A stretch of DNA of 64,000 bases, from NCBI RefSeq assembly GCF_027912515.1, contig NZ_CP115464.1:186001-250000 (forward strand). The letters run 5' to 3'. Below the pieces are notes generated by a model. The model made no database searches. It was not told the origin of the DNA and saw only the letters and a program-made list of their open reading frames with translations. This DNA is from Brevundimonas sp. NIBR10 (GTDB taxonomy: Bacteria > Pseudomonadota > Alphaproteobacteria > Caulobacterales > Caulobacteraceae). The stretch's first letter is position 1, and every line of letters starts with the position of its first letter. Positions 52,326 to 61,725 of the stretch are shown here, one piece after another. The translations under genes were made by a program, and so were the position numbers.

Positions 52326-53384
52326 ATGAACTTGACACTTCGCACCCTCTCCGCGATCGCGGGCCTCAGCTTGATCAGCCTCGCCGCCTGCGACACCGGC
52401 TCGGGCCAACGCACCGGCATCTGGGCGGCGGGGTCCTCGACCGTCTTCCCGTTCGCCACCCGCGTCGCCGAGAATTTCGCGCGCAACAATCCCGGCAACG
52501 CCAGCCCCCGCGTCGAATCGCTGGGCACCGGCGGCGGAATCCAGGCCTTCTGCCAGGGCGTCGGTCCGACCACCCCGGACATCGCCAACGCCTCGCGTCC
52601 GATGAAGAAGTCCGAGTTCGAGCTGTGCCAGAAGAACGGCGTCACCGAGATCGTCGAGCTCAAGATCGGCTACGACGGCATCGTCGTGGCCACGGCCCGG
52701 AACGGCAACAGCTTCAACTTCGAGCTCAACGACCTGTACGAAGGCCTGGCCCAGACCGTTCCCGACGCGAACGGTCAGTTCGTCACCAATCCGAAGCGGA
52801 CATGGCGCGACGTCAATCTCGGCCTGCCCGAACAGCGCATCCAGGTCTATGGCCCGCCCCCGACCTCGGGCACCCGCGACGCCTTCCTGGAACTGGGCAT
52901 GGCGGCGGGCGGCAAGCTGGTGCCGGCTACCAACGCCTTCGCCGGTGACTCGAAAAGGTTCGAGAGCCTGACCCACACCATCCGCGAGGACGGCGCCTGG
53001 GTCGATTCCGGCGAGAATGACAACGCCATCGTCCAGACCCTGACCCGGACGCCCGGGTCGCTGGGCGTGTTCGGCTTTTCCTTCCTGGAGCAGAACCTCG
53101 ATACGGTGAAGGCCGAGACCATCGACGGCGTGATGCCCAGCGTGGACACTATCGCCGACGGCTCCTACCCCCTGGCCCGCAGCCTCTACATCTATGTGAA
53201 GAAGGCCCACGTCGGGGTCATCCCGGGGCTGCAACTCTATGTCGCCGAACTGATGAGCGACGCCTCGGCCGGGCGTGGCGGCTATATGCAGGACCGGGGT
53301 CTGGTCCCCCTGCCCGCGCCCGAACTGGCCGAGCAACGCGCCATCGCCATGGCGCTGACGCCGATGTCCGCACCGGCGAAATAG
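52326..53384 (+). CDS. pstS: phosphate-binding PstS-like lipoprotein
   Basis: A 352-aa periplasmic phosphate receptor. The lipobox LAAC is near residue 22. GIWAAGSSTVFPFATRVAE and the phosphate-contacting PPTSGTRDAF are characteristic, as is IANASRPMKKSE. It is an orphan: pstCAB are not in the window. Its place next to phnC/phnD and the Pho-box-like repeats indicate phosphate-starvation control. Confidence 0.92.
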   Translation: MNLTLRTLSAIAGLSLISLAACDTGSGQRTGIWAAGSSTVFPFATRVAENFARNNPGNASPRVESLGTGGGIQAFCQGVGPTTPDIANASRPMKKSEFELCQKNGVTEIVELKIGYDGIVVATARNGNSFNFELNDLYEGLAQTVPDANGQFVTNPKRTWRDVNLGLPEQRIQVYGPPPTSGTRDAFLELGMAAGGKLVPATNAFAGDSKRFESLTHTIREDGAWVDSGENDNAIVQTLTRTPGSLGVFGFSFLEQNLDTVKAETIDGVMPSVDTIADGSYPLARSLYIYVKKAHVGVIPGLQLYVAELMSDASAGRGGYMQDRGLVPLPAPELAEQRAIAMALTPMSAPAK

Positions 53385-53388
53385 GGCG

Positions 53389-55150
53389 TCAGACGGCTGC
53401 CCGGGCCACGGGGGTGGCCGCATCCCGCCGTGCCAGCGCAGTCTCGATCCCGGACAGAAGGGCCTCGACCTGGATCGGCTTGGCGACGAAACCGTCCATC
53501 CCGGCCTGTCTGTAATCGTCAAGCTGGTGGGTCATGACATTGGCCGTCAGGGCGATGATCGGCACCCGCGCGCAACCCCCGGTCCGTTCGGCCTCGCGGA
53601 TCAGGCGCGCCGCCGTGGGCCCGTCCATCACCGGCATCTGCACATCCATCAGGATCAGGTCCCAGGGGCCGTCCACCGCGCCGTCTCGCCAGGCCTGAAC
53701 CGCCTGTTGGCCATCCTCGACGATATGGGGAACGATGCCGACCTGGCCGAGCAGGAGCGTCAGCACCTGCCGGTTCACCGGATGATCCTCCGCCGCCAGG
53801 ACACGCAGGGTCCGCCCCGGGTCTGACGGCACGTCTTCCTCAGCGATCACGGCCACGGCCGCCCGGGAGGGACGCTGCGCGGCGATGCGGATCAGCGGAA
53901 CGTCGAAGGTGAAACGCAGACCGTGCGGGACCACATGATCGGCGATGATCGATCCGTCCATCAGCAGGGCCAGCTCGCGGCAGATCGACAGGCCCAGCCC
54001 TGTCCCCCGTACTTCCGCGTCGTGGACGCATCGGCCTGGACGAATTTGGCGAACAGCTGCTGCATCTGGGCCGGGTCACGCCCGGGCCTGTATCCTCGAC
54101 CACCAGACGCAGGCGCCCCGCCACGACACCGGCGGTCACCAGCACCCGCCCGGTCTCCGTGAACTTGACCGCATTCGAGATCAGGTTGGACAGGACCTGA
54201 CAGAGTCGGGTCGGGTCCCCGCGCCATGTCCCCAGGGCATCCGTGTCGATCCGGGTCTGGAAAACGAGCCCCTTGGCCTCGGCATTGACGCGAAACGTCG
54301 CCTGGGCCGTCTCGACCAGACTCTCCAGGTCGAAGTCGGCCACCTCAAGCTCCACCTTGCGCGCCTCGATCTTGGCCAGGTCCAGGACGTCGCTGAGAAT
54401 GGCCAGCAACGCCTGTCCTGACTGGGTCACGACATCCAGCCGCTCCCGTTGGCGATCTGACAGTTCGTCCGCCGCCATGGCCTGGGCCATCCCCAGCACG
54501 CCATTCAGAGGCGTGCGGATCTCGTGGCTCATGGTGGCCAGGAAGTCGCTCTTGGCCCGGTTGGCGTCCTCGGCCAGCGCCTGGGCGGCCTCCATGGCGA
54601 CGAAGGTCTCAGCCAGATGGCGCCAGGTCGCCGAGCAGGACCCGATCAACAGGCCGCCGGCCACAAGAAGCTGCAAGGCGAAGAGAGGATCGTGGTGAAC
54701 CACCACCGCGCCGACCGGCAGCATCAGGGCGTAGAAGACCTGGGGCAGGACAGCCGCCAGCATCATTTGCCGCGATCCCGGGTTGTTCAGCACGGAGTTG
54801 ACGATAGAGCCGCTCAGCAACAGGCCGGCGCAGATCAGGCCGGCCATCGAGCCGGAGAAGATCTGAAGCACTCCCAGAGACCCGAACAGCACATTGCTCG
54901 CGATCACCATGCCGAGGCATGCGGCCGGATAGGCAGTTCTGAGCCGGGCCGCGAGCCAGCCGTTCGGCCCCATGGTGAGCTCGAGAGCATGCAGCAGGGC
55001 ATAGGCCGCAAACCAGGCGGCCGTTGCCGGAATTCCCGCCAGGGAAAAGAACACGAGTGAAACCACCCCGGCGACGCCGACGCGCAGTTTCCATTGCCGG
55101 GAGCGGTTGAGCATCGCCTGGGCGATCTGCCGCTTCTGTTCAGGCGTCAT
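53389..55150 (-). pseudogene. hybrid sensor histidine kinase/response regulator broken by two frameshifts
   Basis: Reading on the minus strand: about six N-terminal membrane helices, then a HisKA domain with H-box ([13 protein letters not shown]) and the start of the HATPase domain (VEDTGPGV). The frame breaks at about 54074-54080, continues in a second frame through DPAQMQQLFAKFVQADAS, and breaks again at about 54004-54008 in a run of G. The third frame carries GLGLSICREL and an intact C-terminal receiver (LILMDVQMPVMDG). Both breaks look like single-base losses, so sequencing error or recent decay is possible. ATG 55150 has a GGGGGAA site. Confidence 0.78.
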
Positions 55151-55224
55151 CGGTTTCCCCCGCGACAGGAAACGCCTGATTTGGTTCAAGCCCGGTAAAC
55201 TTCAGCGACCGTTGTGACTTTCGC

Positions 55225-56310
55225 CTACGCCGCCGCGCGCCGCCGTACCCGCGCGATCCGTCTCAGCCGGCGCCAGAACCGGCCGCGGAGGGGCTCGGGA
55301 TAGGGTTCCAGGTTCTCGACGAACTGTTCGGCCGAGGCGCGCCAGCTGAACTTTTCCGCATAGGCCCGGACCGCGCCCCGATCGCACTCCAGCGCCTTCA
55401 GACAGGCGACCTTCAGATCGTCGTCGATAGCGCCCGCGTTCGAGCCCGGGATGATGTCGATGGGACCGTGCGCCGGATAGGCCGCGACCGGCGTCCCCGT
55501 ACCCATGGCTTCCAGGATCACCAGGCCGAAGGTGTCGGTCCATGAGGGGAAGACGAAGACGTCGGCGTCGCGGAAGCATCGCGCCAGTTCTTCGCCGAAC
55601 CGGGCCCCCAGGAATTTGGCCTCAGGGTACCGTGCCTCCAGGTCCGCCCGCGCCGGGCCGTCGCCGACCACGATCTTGGTCCCCGGCAGGTCGGTTTCGA
55701 GGAAGGCCTCGATGTTCTTCTCGACCGCCACCCGGCCGACGTTGAGGAAGAAGGGCCGGGGCCAATCGGCACCGCCCAACTGGTCATAGATGCGCTCGAG
55801 GTCCGGGTTGAACTGCTCGGTGTCCACGCCCCGCGTCCACGGCGAGACGTTCCTGAACCCGTGCGCCACCAGCTCGTCGCGCAGCGTCGGCGTCGCCACC
55901 ATCAGCCGCCCCGACGGCTTGTGGAACCACTTCATATAGGCATAGCCGACCTGGACCGGGATCGGGAAACGGGCCGAGACGTACTCGGGGAATTTGGTGT
56001 GGTAGCTGGTCGTGAACGGCAGTTTCCACTCCACGCAGATACGCCGCATGGCGATGCCGATCGGGCCTTCGGTCGCGATATGGACCGCCTCGGGCTCGAA
56101 GGCGCGCAGCCGTTCGCGGATCTCTTCTTCCGCGCCCAGGGCCAGCCGGATCTCGGGATAGGTGGGGCAGGGTATGGTCTTGAACTGGCTGGGTTCGATG
56201 ACCTCGACCTCATGGCCCATCGCGCGGCATTCGGCCACGGTGCGGGTCAGGGTGCGGACGACGCCGTTGACCTGGGGCTCCCAGGCGTCGGTGGCCAGTA
56301 CGATGCGCAT
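55225..56310 (-). CDS. GT4-type glycosyltransferase
   Basis: A 361-aa glycosyltransferase of the GT-B fold, similar to MgtA/PimB-type enzymes that transfer mannose or glucuronic acid to lipids. It opens with DAWEPQVNGVVRTL, has HIATEGPIG and TSYHTKFPEYV in the N-domain, and ends with the sugar-nucleotide site FVFPSWTDTFGLVILEAMGTGTPV. It is divergent from putA. The preceding 74 bases before the kinase start hold nothing obvious. Confidence 0.9.
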   Translation of the reverse strand: MRIVLATDAWEPQVNGVVRTLTRTVAECRAMGHEVEVIEPSQFKTIPCPTYPEIRLALGAEEEIRERLRAFEPEAVHIATEGPIGIAMRRICVEWKLPFTTSYHTKFPEYVSARFPIPVQVGYAYMKWFHKPSGRLMVATPTLRDELVAHGFRNVSPWTRGVDTEQFNPDLERIYDQLGGADWPRPFFLNVGRVAVEKNIEAFLETDLPGTKIVVGDGPARADLEARYPEAKFLGARFGEELARCFRDADVFVFPSWTDTFGLVILEAMGTGTPVAAYPAHGPIDIIPGSNAGAIDDDLKVACLKALECDRGAVRAYAEKFSWRASAEQFVENLEPYPEPLRGRFWRRLRRIARVRRRAAA

Positions 56311-56425
56311 GAGGGCCGGGAGGCTCCGCCGTTATCCAGCCGCAAGCTTTAGCGGGTCCGTGCGACGATGGCGAGACGGATCGCAGCCCTTTCCCGAGCC
56401 CCGTCGAAAGGAGTAGAGAGCCGCG

Positions 56426-59400
56426 ATGAACGCACATGTCGCCCCCGCCGTCGCCCTGTCTCAAGACTGGGACACGCTGGATCACGCCAAGTTCGCCGAC
56501 GAAACTCATGCGGTCCGCGCCAATCTGACCCGCATCCCCTTCGACGCCGCCGGCCGCCAGGCCGTGGTGGACAAGGCGACGGCCCTGGTCGAACACGCCC
56601 GCGCCAGCCAGAAAAAACAGGGTGTCGTCGAGAGCTTCCTGCAGGAGTTCTCGCTCGGCACCCGCGAGGGCCTGGCCCTGATGTGCCTGGCCGAGGCCCT
56701 GTTGCGCACGCCAGACGAAGACACCCGCGACCGGCTGATCGCCGAGAAGATCGGCTCGGCCGACTGGGCCAGCCATCTGGGTCAGTCCGACAGCCTGTTC
56801 GTCAATGCCTCGACCTGGGGGCTGATGCTGACGGGCAAGCTGGTCGACGCCGACGAACAGGCCAAGACCGACCTGCCCGGCTTTCTGACCCGTGTGGCCG
56901 GCCGTCTGGGCGAGCCGGTGATCCGCCAGGCCGTGGCCGCCGCCGTGCGCATCATGGGCGAACAGTTCGTGGTCGGCCGCACCATCGAGGCGGCGCTGAA
57001 GCGGTCCAACCGCGAGGGCTGGCTATGCAGTTTCGACATGCTGGGCGAGGGTGCCCGCACCACCGCCGACGCCGAACGCTACGAACGGATCTACGCCGAC
57101 GCCATCACCGCCGTCGGCAAGACAGCCAAGGGCCAGGGCCCCGAGGCCGGCCATGGCGTCTCGGTCAAGCTGTCGGCCCTGTCGCCGCGCTATGAGGCGA
57201 CGCACGAGGATCGCGTCTGGGACGAACTGTATCCGCGCATCCATCGGCTGGCGAAGATCGCGGCCGGATACGAAATCAACTTCACCATGGACGCCGAGGA
57301 GGCCGACCGCCTCGCCCTGTCGCTGAAGCTGCTGGACCGGCTGGCGCACGAGGCCGACCTCGGTGCCTGGACCGGCCTGGGGCTAGCGGTGCAGGCCTAT
57401 CAGAAGCGGGGACCGGAGGTCATCGAACGCGTCGCCGCGCTGGCCCGGACATCGGGGCGGCGGCTGATGGTCCGGCTGGTCAAGGGCGCCTATTGGGACA
57501 CCGAGATCAAGCGGGCCCAGGTCATGGGCCGCACCGACTATCCGGTCTTCACCACCAAGGCGGCGACCGACCTCAACTATCTGATCTGCTCGCGCGCCAT
57601 GATCGATGCGGCGCCGCATCTCTATTCCCAGTTCGCCACCCACAACGCCCACTCGCTGGCCGCCGTCCACCGCATGGCGCGCGACAAGGCGGTCAAGATC
57701 GAGTTCCAGCGCCTGCACGGCATGGGCGAGGCGCTGTATGACGCCGCGCGCGCGACCTTCGGCCCTATGACCGTGCGCGCCTATGCCCCCGTCGGCGGGC
57801 ACGAGGACCTGCTGCCCTATCTGGTCCGCCGCCTGCTCGAAAACGGCGCCAACTCCTCCTTCGTCCACGCCCTGCTGGACGAGCGGGTGCCCGCCTCGGC
57901 CGTCGCCGCCGACCCCATCGCCTCGGTCGAGGCCCACCCCGACCGCCACGCCAAGATCCCTACGCCCAAGGACATGTACATGGACCGCCAGAACTCGCTC
58001 GGCCGGGACTATTCTCAGGCCGCCGACCGCGAGCGCCACCGCCTGGCGCTGGAAAAGGTCGATGCCGAAAAGCTGACCAGTGGCCCGATCATCGGCGGGG
58101 GCCTGCGCGCCGGGACGAACCCGACCGACGTGGTAAATCCCTATGACGGCGTGACCGTGCTCGGTCACGTTTCCGAGGCGACGCAGGCCGACATCGACGC
58201 CGCCGCCGACGCCGCCGCGCGCGCGCAAGCGTCCTGGGACCGGATGGGCGGATCGAAGCGGGCGCCGGCGTTGCGCGCCATGGCCGATGCGCTGGAGGCC
58301 GACCTCGACCGCCTCGTCGCCCTGCTCAGCCGCGAGGCCGGCAAGACCCTGAACGACGGCGTCGCCGAGGTGCGCGAGGCCGCCGACTTCTGTCGCTACT
58401 ATGCCCTGCTGGCCGAACGCGATTTCGGCGGCCCCCAGACGCTCAACGGCCCGGTCGGAGAGGTGAACCGCCTGGTCCTGCACGGGCGGGGCGTGTTCGC
58501 CTGCATCAGCCCGTGGAACTTCCCCCTGGCCATCTTCACCGGCCAGATCGCGGCGGCGCTGGCCGCAGGCAATGCGGTCCTGGCCAAGCCCGCCGAACAG
58601 ACGCCCCTGATCGCTGCCGAGGCCGTGCGCCTCTTCCACAAGGCGGGGCTCGATGCCGACCTGCTGTCCCTGCTGCCCGGTCGCGGCGAGACGGTCGGGG
58701 CGGCGCTGGTCTCCCACCCGCTGGTCGATGGCGTGGCCTTCACCGGCGGCACCGACACGGCGCGGGCCATCAACCGGTCCCTGGCCGAGCGGCCCGGTGC
58801 CATCGTCCCCTTCATCGCCGAGACCGGCGGGCTCAACGGGATGTTCGTGGACACCACGGCTCTGCGTGAACAGGTCATCGACGACGTGATCAACTCGGCC
58901 TTCGGCAGCGCGGGTCAACGCTGCTCGGCCCTGCGGCTGCTCTATGTGCCCCACGACGCCGCCGACAGCCTGATCGAGGGTCTCAAGGGCGCGCTGGCGG
59001 TCCAGGTCGTCGGCGACCCCGCCGATCCCGCCACCGACATCGGCCCGGTCATCGACGCCGACGCCAAGTCCCTGCTGGAGGCGCATCTGAAGCGCCTGGA
59101 AGGTGACGCCAGGATCATCGCCCGAGCCACGGTCCATCCGGATGCCAAGGGCCACGTCTTCGCCCCCACCATCGCCGAGGTCCCGACCGCCGACTATCTG
59201 GAACGCGAGGTCTTCGGCCCGATCCTGCACGTCGTCCGCTATCATCCGAAGGACCTGCACACGGTCGCCGGCAAGCTGGCCGCGCGCGGCTACGGCCTGA
59301 CGCTGGGCGTCCACTCGCGCATCGAGGCCTTCGCCGAGGAGGTCACCCGCCTCGTCCCCGCCGGCAATGTCTACATCAACCGCGGCGTCACCGGTGCCGT

Positions 59401-59551
59401 GGTCGGTGTTCAGCCCTTCGGCGGCGAAGGCCTGTCCGGCACCGGCCCCAAGGCCGGCGGCCCCAACTCCCTGATCCGCTACGCCTCGGAAAAAGCCATC
59501 AGCAACAACATCTCCGCCCAGGGCGGCGATCCGGCATTGCTCAATCTGTAA
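56426..59551 (+). CDS. putA: bifunctional proline dehydrogenase/P5C dehydrogenase
   Basis: A 1041-aa enzyme oxidising proline to glutamate in two steps. The FAD-binding proline dehydrogenase barrel covers about 130-460 (GVSVKLSALSPRYE, RLMVRLVKGAYWD). The ALDH-type P5C dehydrogenase covers about 510-1030 (SPWNFPLAIF, ETGGLNG, catalytic Cys in GSAGQRCSALR). There is no N-terminal ribbon-helix-helix, so it is the short type that does not regulate itself. A GGAG-type site lies before the ATG. Confidence 0.97.
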   Translation: MNAHVAPAVALSQDWDTLDHAKFADETHAVRANLTRIPFDAAGRQAVVDKATALVEHARASQKKQGVVESFLQEFSLGTREGLALMCLAEALLRTPDEDTRDRLIAEKIGSADWASHLGQSDSLFVNASTWGLMLTGKLVDADEQAKTDLPGFLTRVAGRLGEPVIRQAVAAAVRIMGEQFVVGRTIEAALKRSNREGWLCSFDMLGEGARTTADAERYERIYADAITAVGKTAKGQGPEAGHGVSVKLSALSPRYEATHEDRVWDELYPRIHRLAKIAAGYEINFTMDAEEADRLALSLKLLDRLAHEADLGAWTGLGLAVQAYQKRGPEVIERVAALARTSGRRLMVRLVKGAYWDTEIKRAQVMGRTDYPVFTTKAATDLNYLICSRAMIDAAPHLYSQFATHNAHSLAAVHRMARDKAVKIEFQRLHGMGEALYDAARATFGPMTVRAYAPVGGHEDLLPYLVRRLLENGANSSFVHALLDERVPASAVAADPIASVEAHPDRHAKIPTPKDMYMDRQNSLGRDYSQAADRERHRLALEKVDAEKLTSGPIIGGGLRAGTNPTDVVNPYDGVTVLGHVSEATQADIDAAADAAARAQASWDRMGGSKRAPALRAMADALEADLDRLVALLSREAGKTLNDGVAEVREAADFCRYYALLAERDFGGPQTLNGPVGEVNRLVLHGRGVFACISPWNFPLAIFTGQIAAALAAGNAVLAKPAEQTPLIAAEAVRLFHKAGLDADLLSLLPGRGETVGAALVSHPLVDGVAFTGGTDTARAINRSLAERPGAIVPFIAETGGLNGMFVDTTALREQVIDDVINSAFGSAGQRCSALRLLYVPHDAADSLIEGLKGALAVQVVGDPADPATDIGPVIDADAKSLLEAHLKRLEGDARIIARATVHPDAKGHVFAPTIAEVPTADYLEREVFGPILHVVRYHPKDLHTVAGKLAARGYGLTLGVHSRIEAFAEEVTRLVPAGNVYINRGVTGAVVGVQPFGGEGLSGTGPKAGGPNSLIRYASEKAISNNISAQGGDPALLNL

Positions 59552-59646
59552 GGGCGCAGCGACGAATTGCCCCCACCGTCTTGACGGCAAAGGCGCTCCA
59601 CGCGCTAAAGACGGCAACGCTTCCCTGCGGTTTCGGAGCCCGTCCC

Positions 59647-60333
59647 ATGCGTCTCGCCGTCCTGGCCGGTCTAGGTCTCTCGCTGGTGCTGGTCGGTTGT
59701 GCGAGCGCGCCGCCACCGCCGCCTCCCCCGCCGATGTCGCCGGCCTATCCGGCACCGCCCCCTCCTCCGCCGCCCGGCGGACCCGGCGCGACCCAACTGG
59801 ACTGGCGGGCGATCATCACCTCGGCCGACCGGGACCGGTACCAGCGTCGTGGTGCCGCCTGGGCCCTGGCGCTGGACCAGGCGCGGCGTCAGCCCGGATC
59901 GGGCGATCTGGCCGAGGTCGGCACCCTGATCGATCCGCGCGCCGCCCTGCGCGGCCCGGCCCTGTCGCCCGGCGACTATCGCTGCCGCACGGTCAAGCTG
60001 GGGTCGCAAGGGGGCCCCGAAGGGCTTGGTTACGTCGTCTACGGCTGGTTCGCCTGCCGCATCGACCAGACACCGCGCGGGCTGAAGTTCACCAAGGTCA
60101 CGGGCTCCCAGCGTCCGTCCGGCCTGCTGTTCCCCGAGGACGGCGGCCACATGGTCATGCTGGGGTCGATGTCCCTGGCGTCGGAGCCCGCCGCCAACTC
60201 CTATGGTCAGCGGCCCGAGCGTGATCTGGTCGCCGTGCTGGAGCGGATCGGTCCGGCGCGCTGGCGCCTGGTCATCCCCTGGCCCGAGAACGAGTCCAAC
60301 CTCGACCTGATCGAGCTGATCCCGGCCTCGTGA
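59647..60333 (+). CDS. DUF4893-like lipoprotein
   Basis: A 228-aa envelope protein. The lipobox LVGC near residue 19 is followed by a Pro-rich spacer (about 24-45) and then a domain with DWRAIITSADRDRYQRRGAAW, DYRCRTVKLG and VYGWFACRI that I recall as DUF4893. The ATG begins the signal peptide; an upstream start would add unlikely residues. Its stop overlaps the next gene's start by 4 bases. Confidence 0.78.
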   Translation: MRLAVLAGLGLSLVLVGCASAPPPPPPPPMSPAYPAPPPPPPPGGPGATQLDWRAIITSADRDRYQRRGAAWALALDQARRQPGSGDLAEVGTLIDPRAALRGPALSPGDYRCRTVKLGSQGGPEGLGYVVYGWFACRIDQTPRGLKFTKVTGSQRPSGLLFPEDGGHMVMLGSMSLASEPAANSYGQRPERDLVAVLERIGPARWRLVIPWPENESNLDLIELIPAS

Positions 60334-61526
60334 ACAAGTCTGGATCAGGTCCGCGGTCGGTCGCGGTCGTCGGTGCCGGTCCCACCGGCCTCGCCACCGC
60401 CCTGATCCTGGCGCGGCAGGGCCGGCAGGTCGTGGTCCACGAACGGTTCGATGAGGCCAAACCCGTCGGCGCCGGCTTCATGCTCCAGCCCACGGGCCTG
60501 CATGTCCTCGACCGGCTGGGCCTGACCGCACAGGTCGAGGCCCTGGGCCAGCCCCTGATCCATGTCATCGGCCGCGAGGCGCGGCGGGGCCGGGTCGTGC
60601 TGGACGTTCGACTCGACGATCTGAGGTCGCCGCGACCGGCCCTGGGCGTCCACCGCTCCGCCATCTTCCATGTACTGCATCAGGCCTGTGTCGCGCAGGG
60701 TGTCGAATTCCAGACGGGGTATCAGGCCGCGTCCGCATCCGCCGGTCGCCTGACCGACAGCGCCGGTCGGACCGGCACCGCCTTCGACCTGATCGTCGAT
60801 GCCTCGGGTGCCCGCTCGCCGATCGCAAAAGCCCATGGCGCGCGGCGGATGGATCTGGCCTGGGGTGCCCTGTGGGGCACGGTCGCCTGGCCGGGCGCGC
60901 CCTTCGACGAAGGGGCCCTGCAACAGGTCTATCGCGGTGCGTCCAAGATGATCGGCGTCCTGCCCTGTGGTGCCCGACCGGACGCGCCTGATCGTCTGGC
61001 GACCTTCTTCTGGAGCCTGAAGCACGGCGACCACGACGCCTGGCTCGAAGCCGGTCTCGATGTCTGGAAGGCGGAGGTGCTGTCGCTCTGGCCCCAGGTC
61101 GCACCGATCCTGGACGAGATCACCAATCCCGAGATGTTGACCCTGGCCCGCTACGGCCACCACACCTTGGCCCGGCCGGTCGCCGACCGCCTCGCCATCG
61201 TCGGCGACGCCGCCCATTCGACCAGTCCGCAACTGGGTCAGGGCGTCAACATGGGGCTGCTGGATGCGATGGCGCTGGGTGATGCGCTGAACACCCATGC
61301 CGATCTCGGCGACGCCCTGACGGCCTACGGCCGGACGCGCCGCTGGCACATCCGGCTGTATCAGGCGCTGAGCCTGGGGTTCACGCCCTTCTATCAGGCC
61401 GACGGCGGACTGCTGCCCTGGGTGCGCGATCACATCCTGGGCAAGGCGGCGCGAATGCCGTTCGCGCCGAGACTGCTGGCCGCGACGGTGTCGGGCCTTC
61501 TGCTCGATCCGCGCCTTAAGGCTTAG
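60330..61526 (+). CDS. FAD-dependent monooxygenase-like protein
   Basis: A 398-aa flavoprotein of the class A aromatic hydroxylase fold. The dinucleotide site VGAGPTGLATALILA is near 14-28, the second site is in VDASGAR, and the FAD ribityl site is LAIVGDAAHSTSPQLGQGVNMGL. The reaction and substrate are not evident. It starts with GTG inside the end of the lipoprotein gene (GTGA), so both are co-translated. Confidence 0.9.
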   Translation: MNKSGSGPRSVAVVGAGPTGLATALILARQGRQVVVHERFDEAKPVGAGFMLQPTGLHVLDRLGLTAQVEALGQPLIHVIGREARRGRVVLDVRLDDLRSPRPALGVHRSAIFHVLHQACVAQGVEFQTGYQAASASAGRLTDSAGRTGTAFDLIVDASGARSPIAKAHGARRMDLAWGALWGTVAWPGAPFDEGALQQVYRGASKMIGVLPCGARPDAPDRLATFFWSLKHGDHDAWLEAGLDVWKAEVLSLWPQVAPILDEITNPEMLTLARYGHHTLARPVADRLAIVGDAAHSTSPQLGQGVNMGLLDAMALGDALNTHADLGDALTAYGRTRRWHIRLYQALSLGFTPFYQADGGLLPWVRDHILGKAARMPFAPRLLAATVSGLLLDPRLKA

Positions 61527-61532
61527 CCCGGC

Positions 61533-61673
61533 CTAGTTGCCCTTGGCTTCGTTGGCGGCACCAGTCACGGCCTGACCGGCTGCGGTGGTGTCCTCGCCCA
61601 CGCCGGCGACGGTGTTGCAGGCGGCGGTGGTCAGGGCGGCGGCGGCGGCGAACAGGACGAACAGCTTGCGCAT
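61533..61673 (-). CDS. entericidin A/B-type small lipoprotein
   Basis: A 46-aa lipoprotein. The signal peptide MRKLFVLFAAAAALTTAAC is followed by NTVAGVGEDTTAAGQA, the entericidin signature. Entericidins are stress-induced small membrane lipoproteins. The ORF is below the size used in many gene tracks. It has a perfect EcfG-type promoter 55 bases upstream, located inside the 3' end of the kinase gene. Next to the general stress genes, this fits a stress-response role. Confidence 0.85.
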   Translation of the reverse strand: MRKLFVLFAAAAALTTAACNTVAGVGEDTTAAGQAVTGAANEAKGN

Positions 61674-61725
61674 GGCGAATACTCTCGGAACTGGCGACGA
61701 AGAGGAGCCTGTCGCATCTGGCGGA

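Noticed and set aside
57383..59755. 790-codon antisense frame opposite putA
   Set aside because: Same codon-bias shadow; no start context or recognisable protein, and putA explains the region fully.
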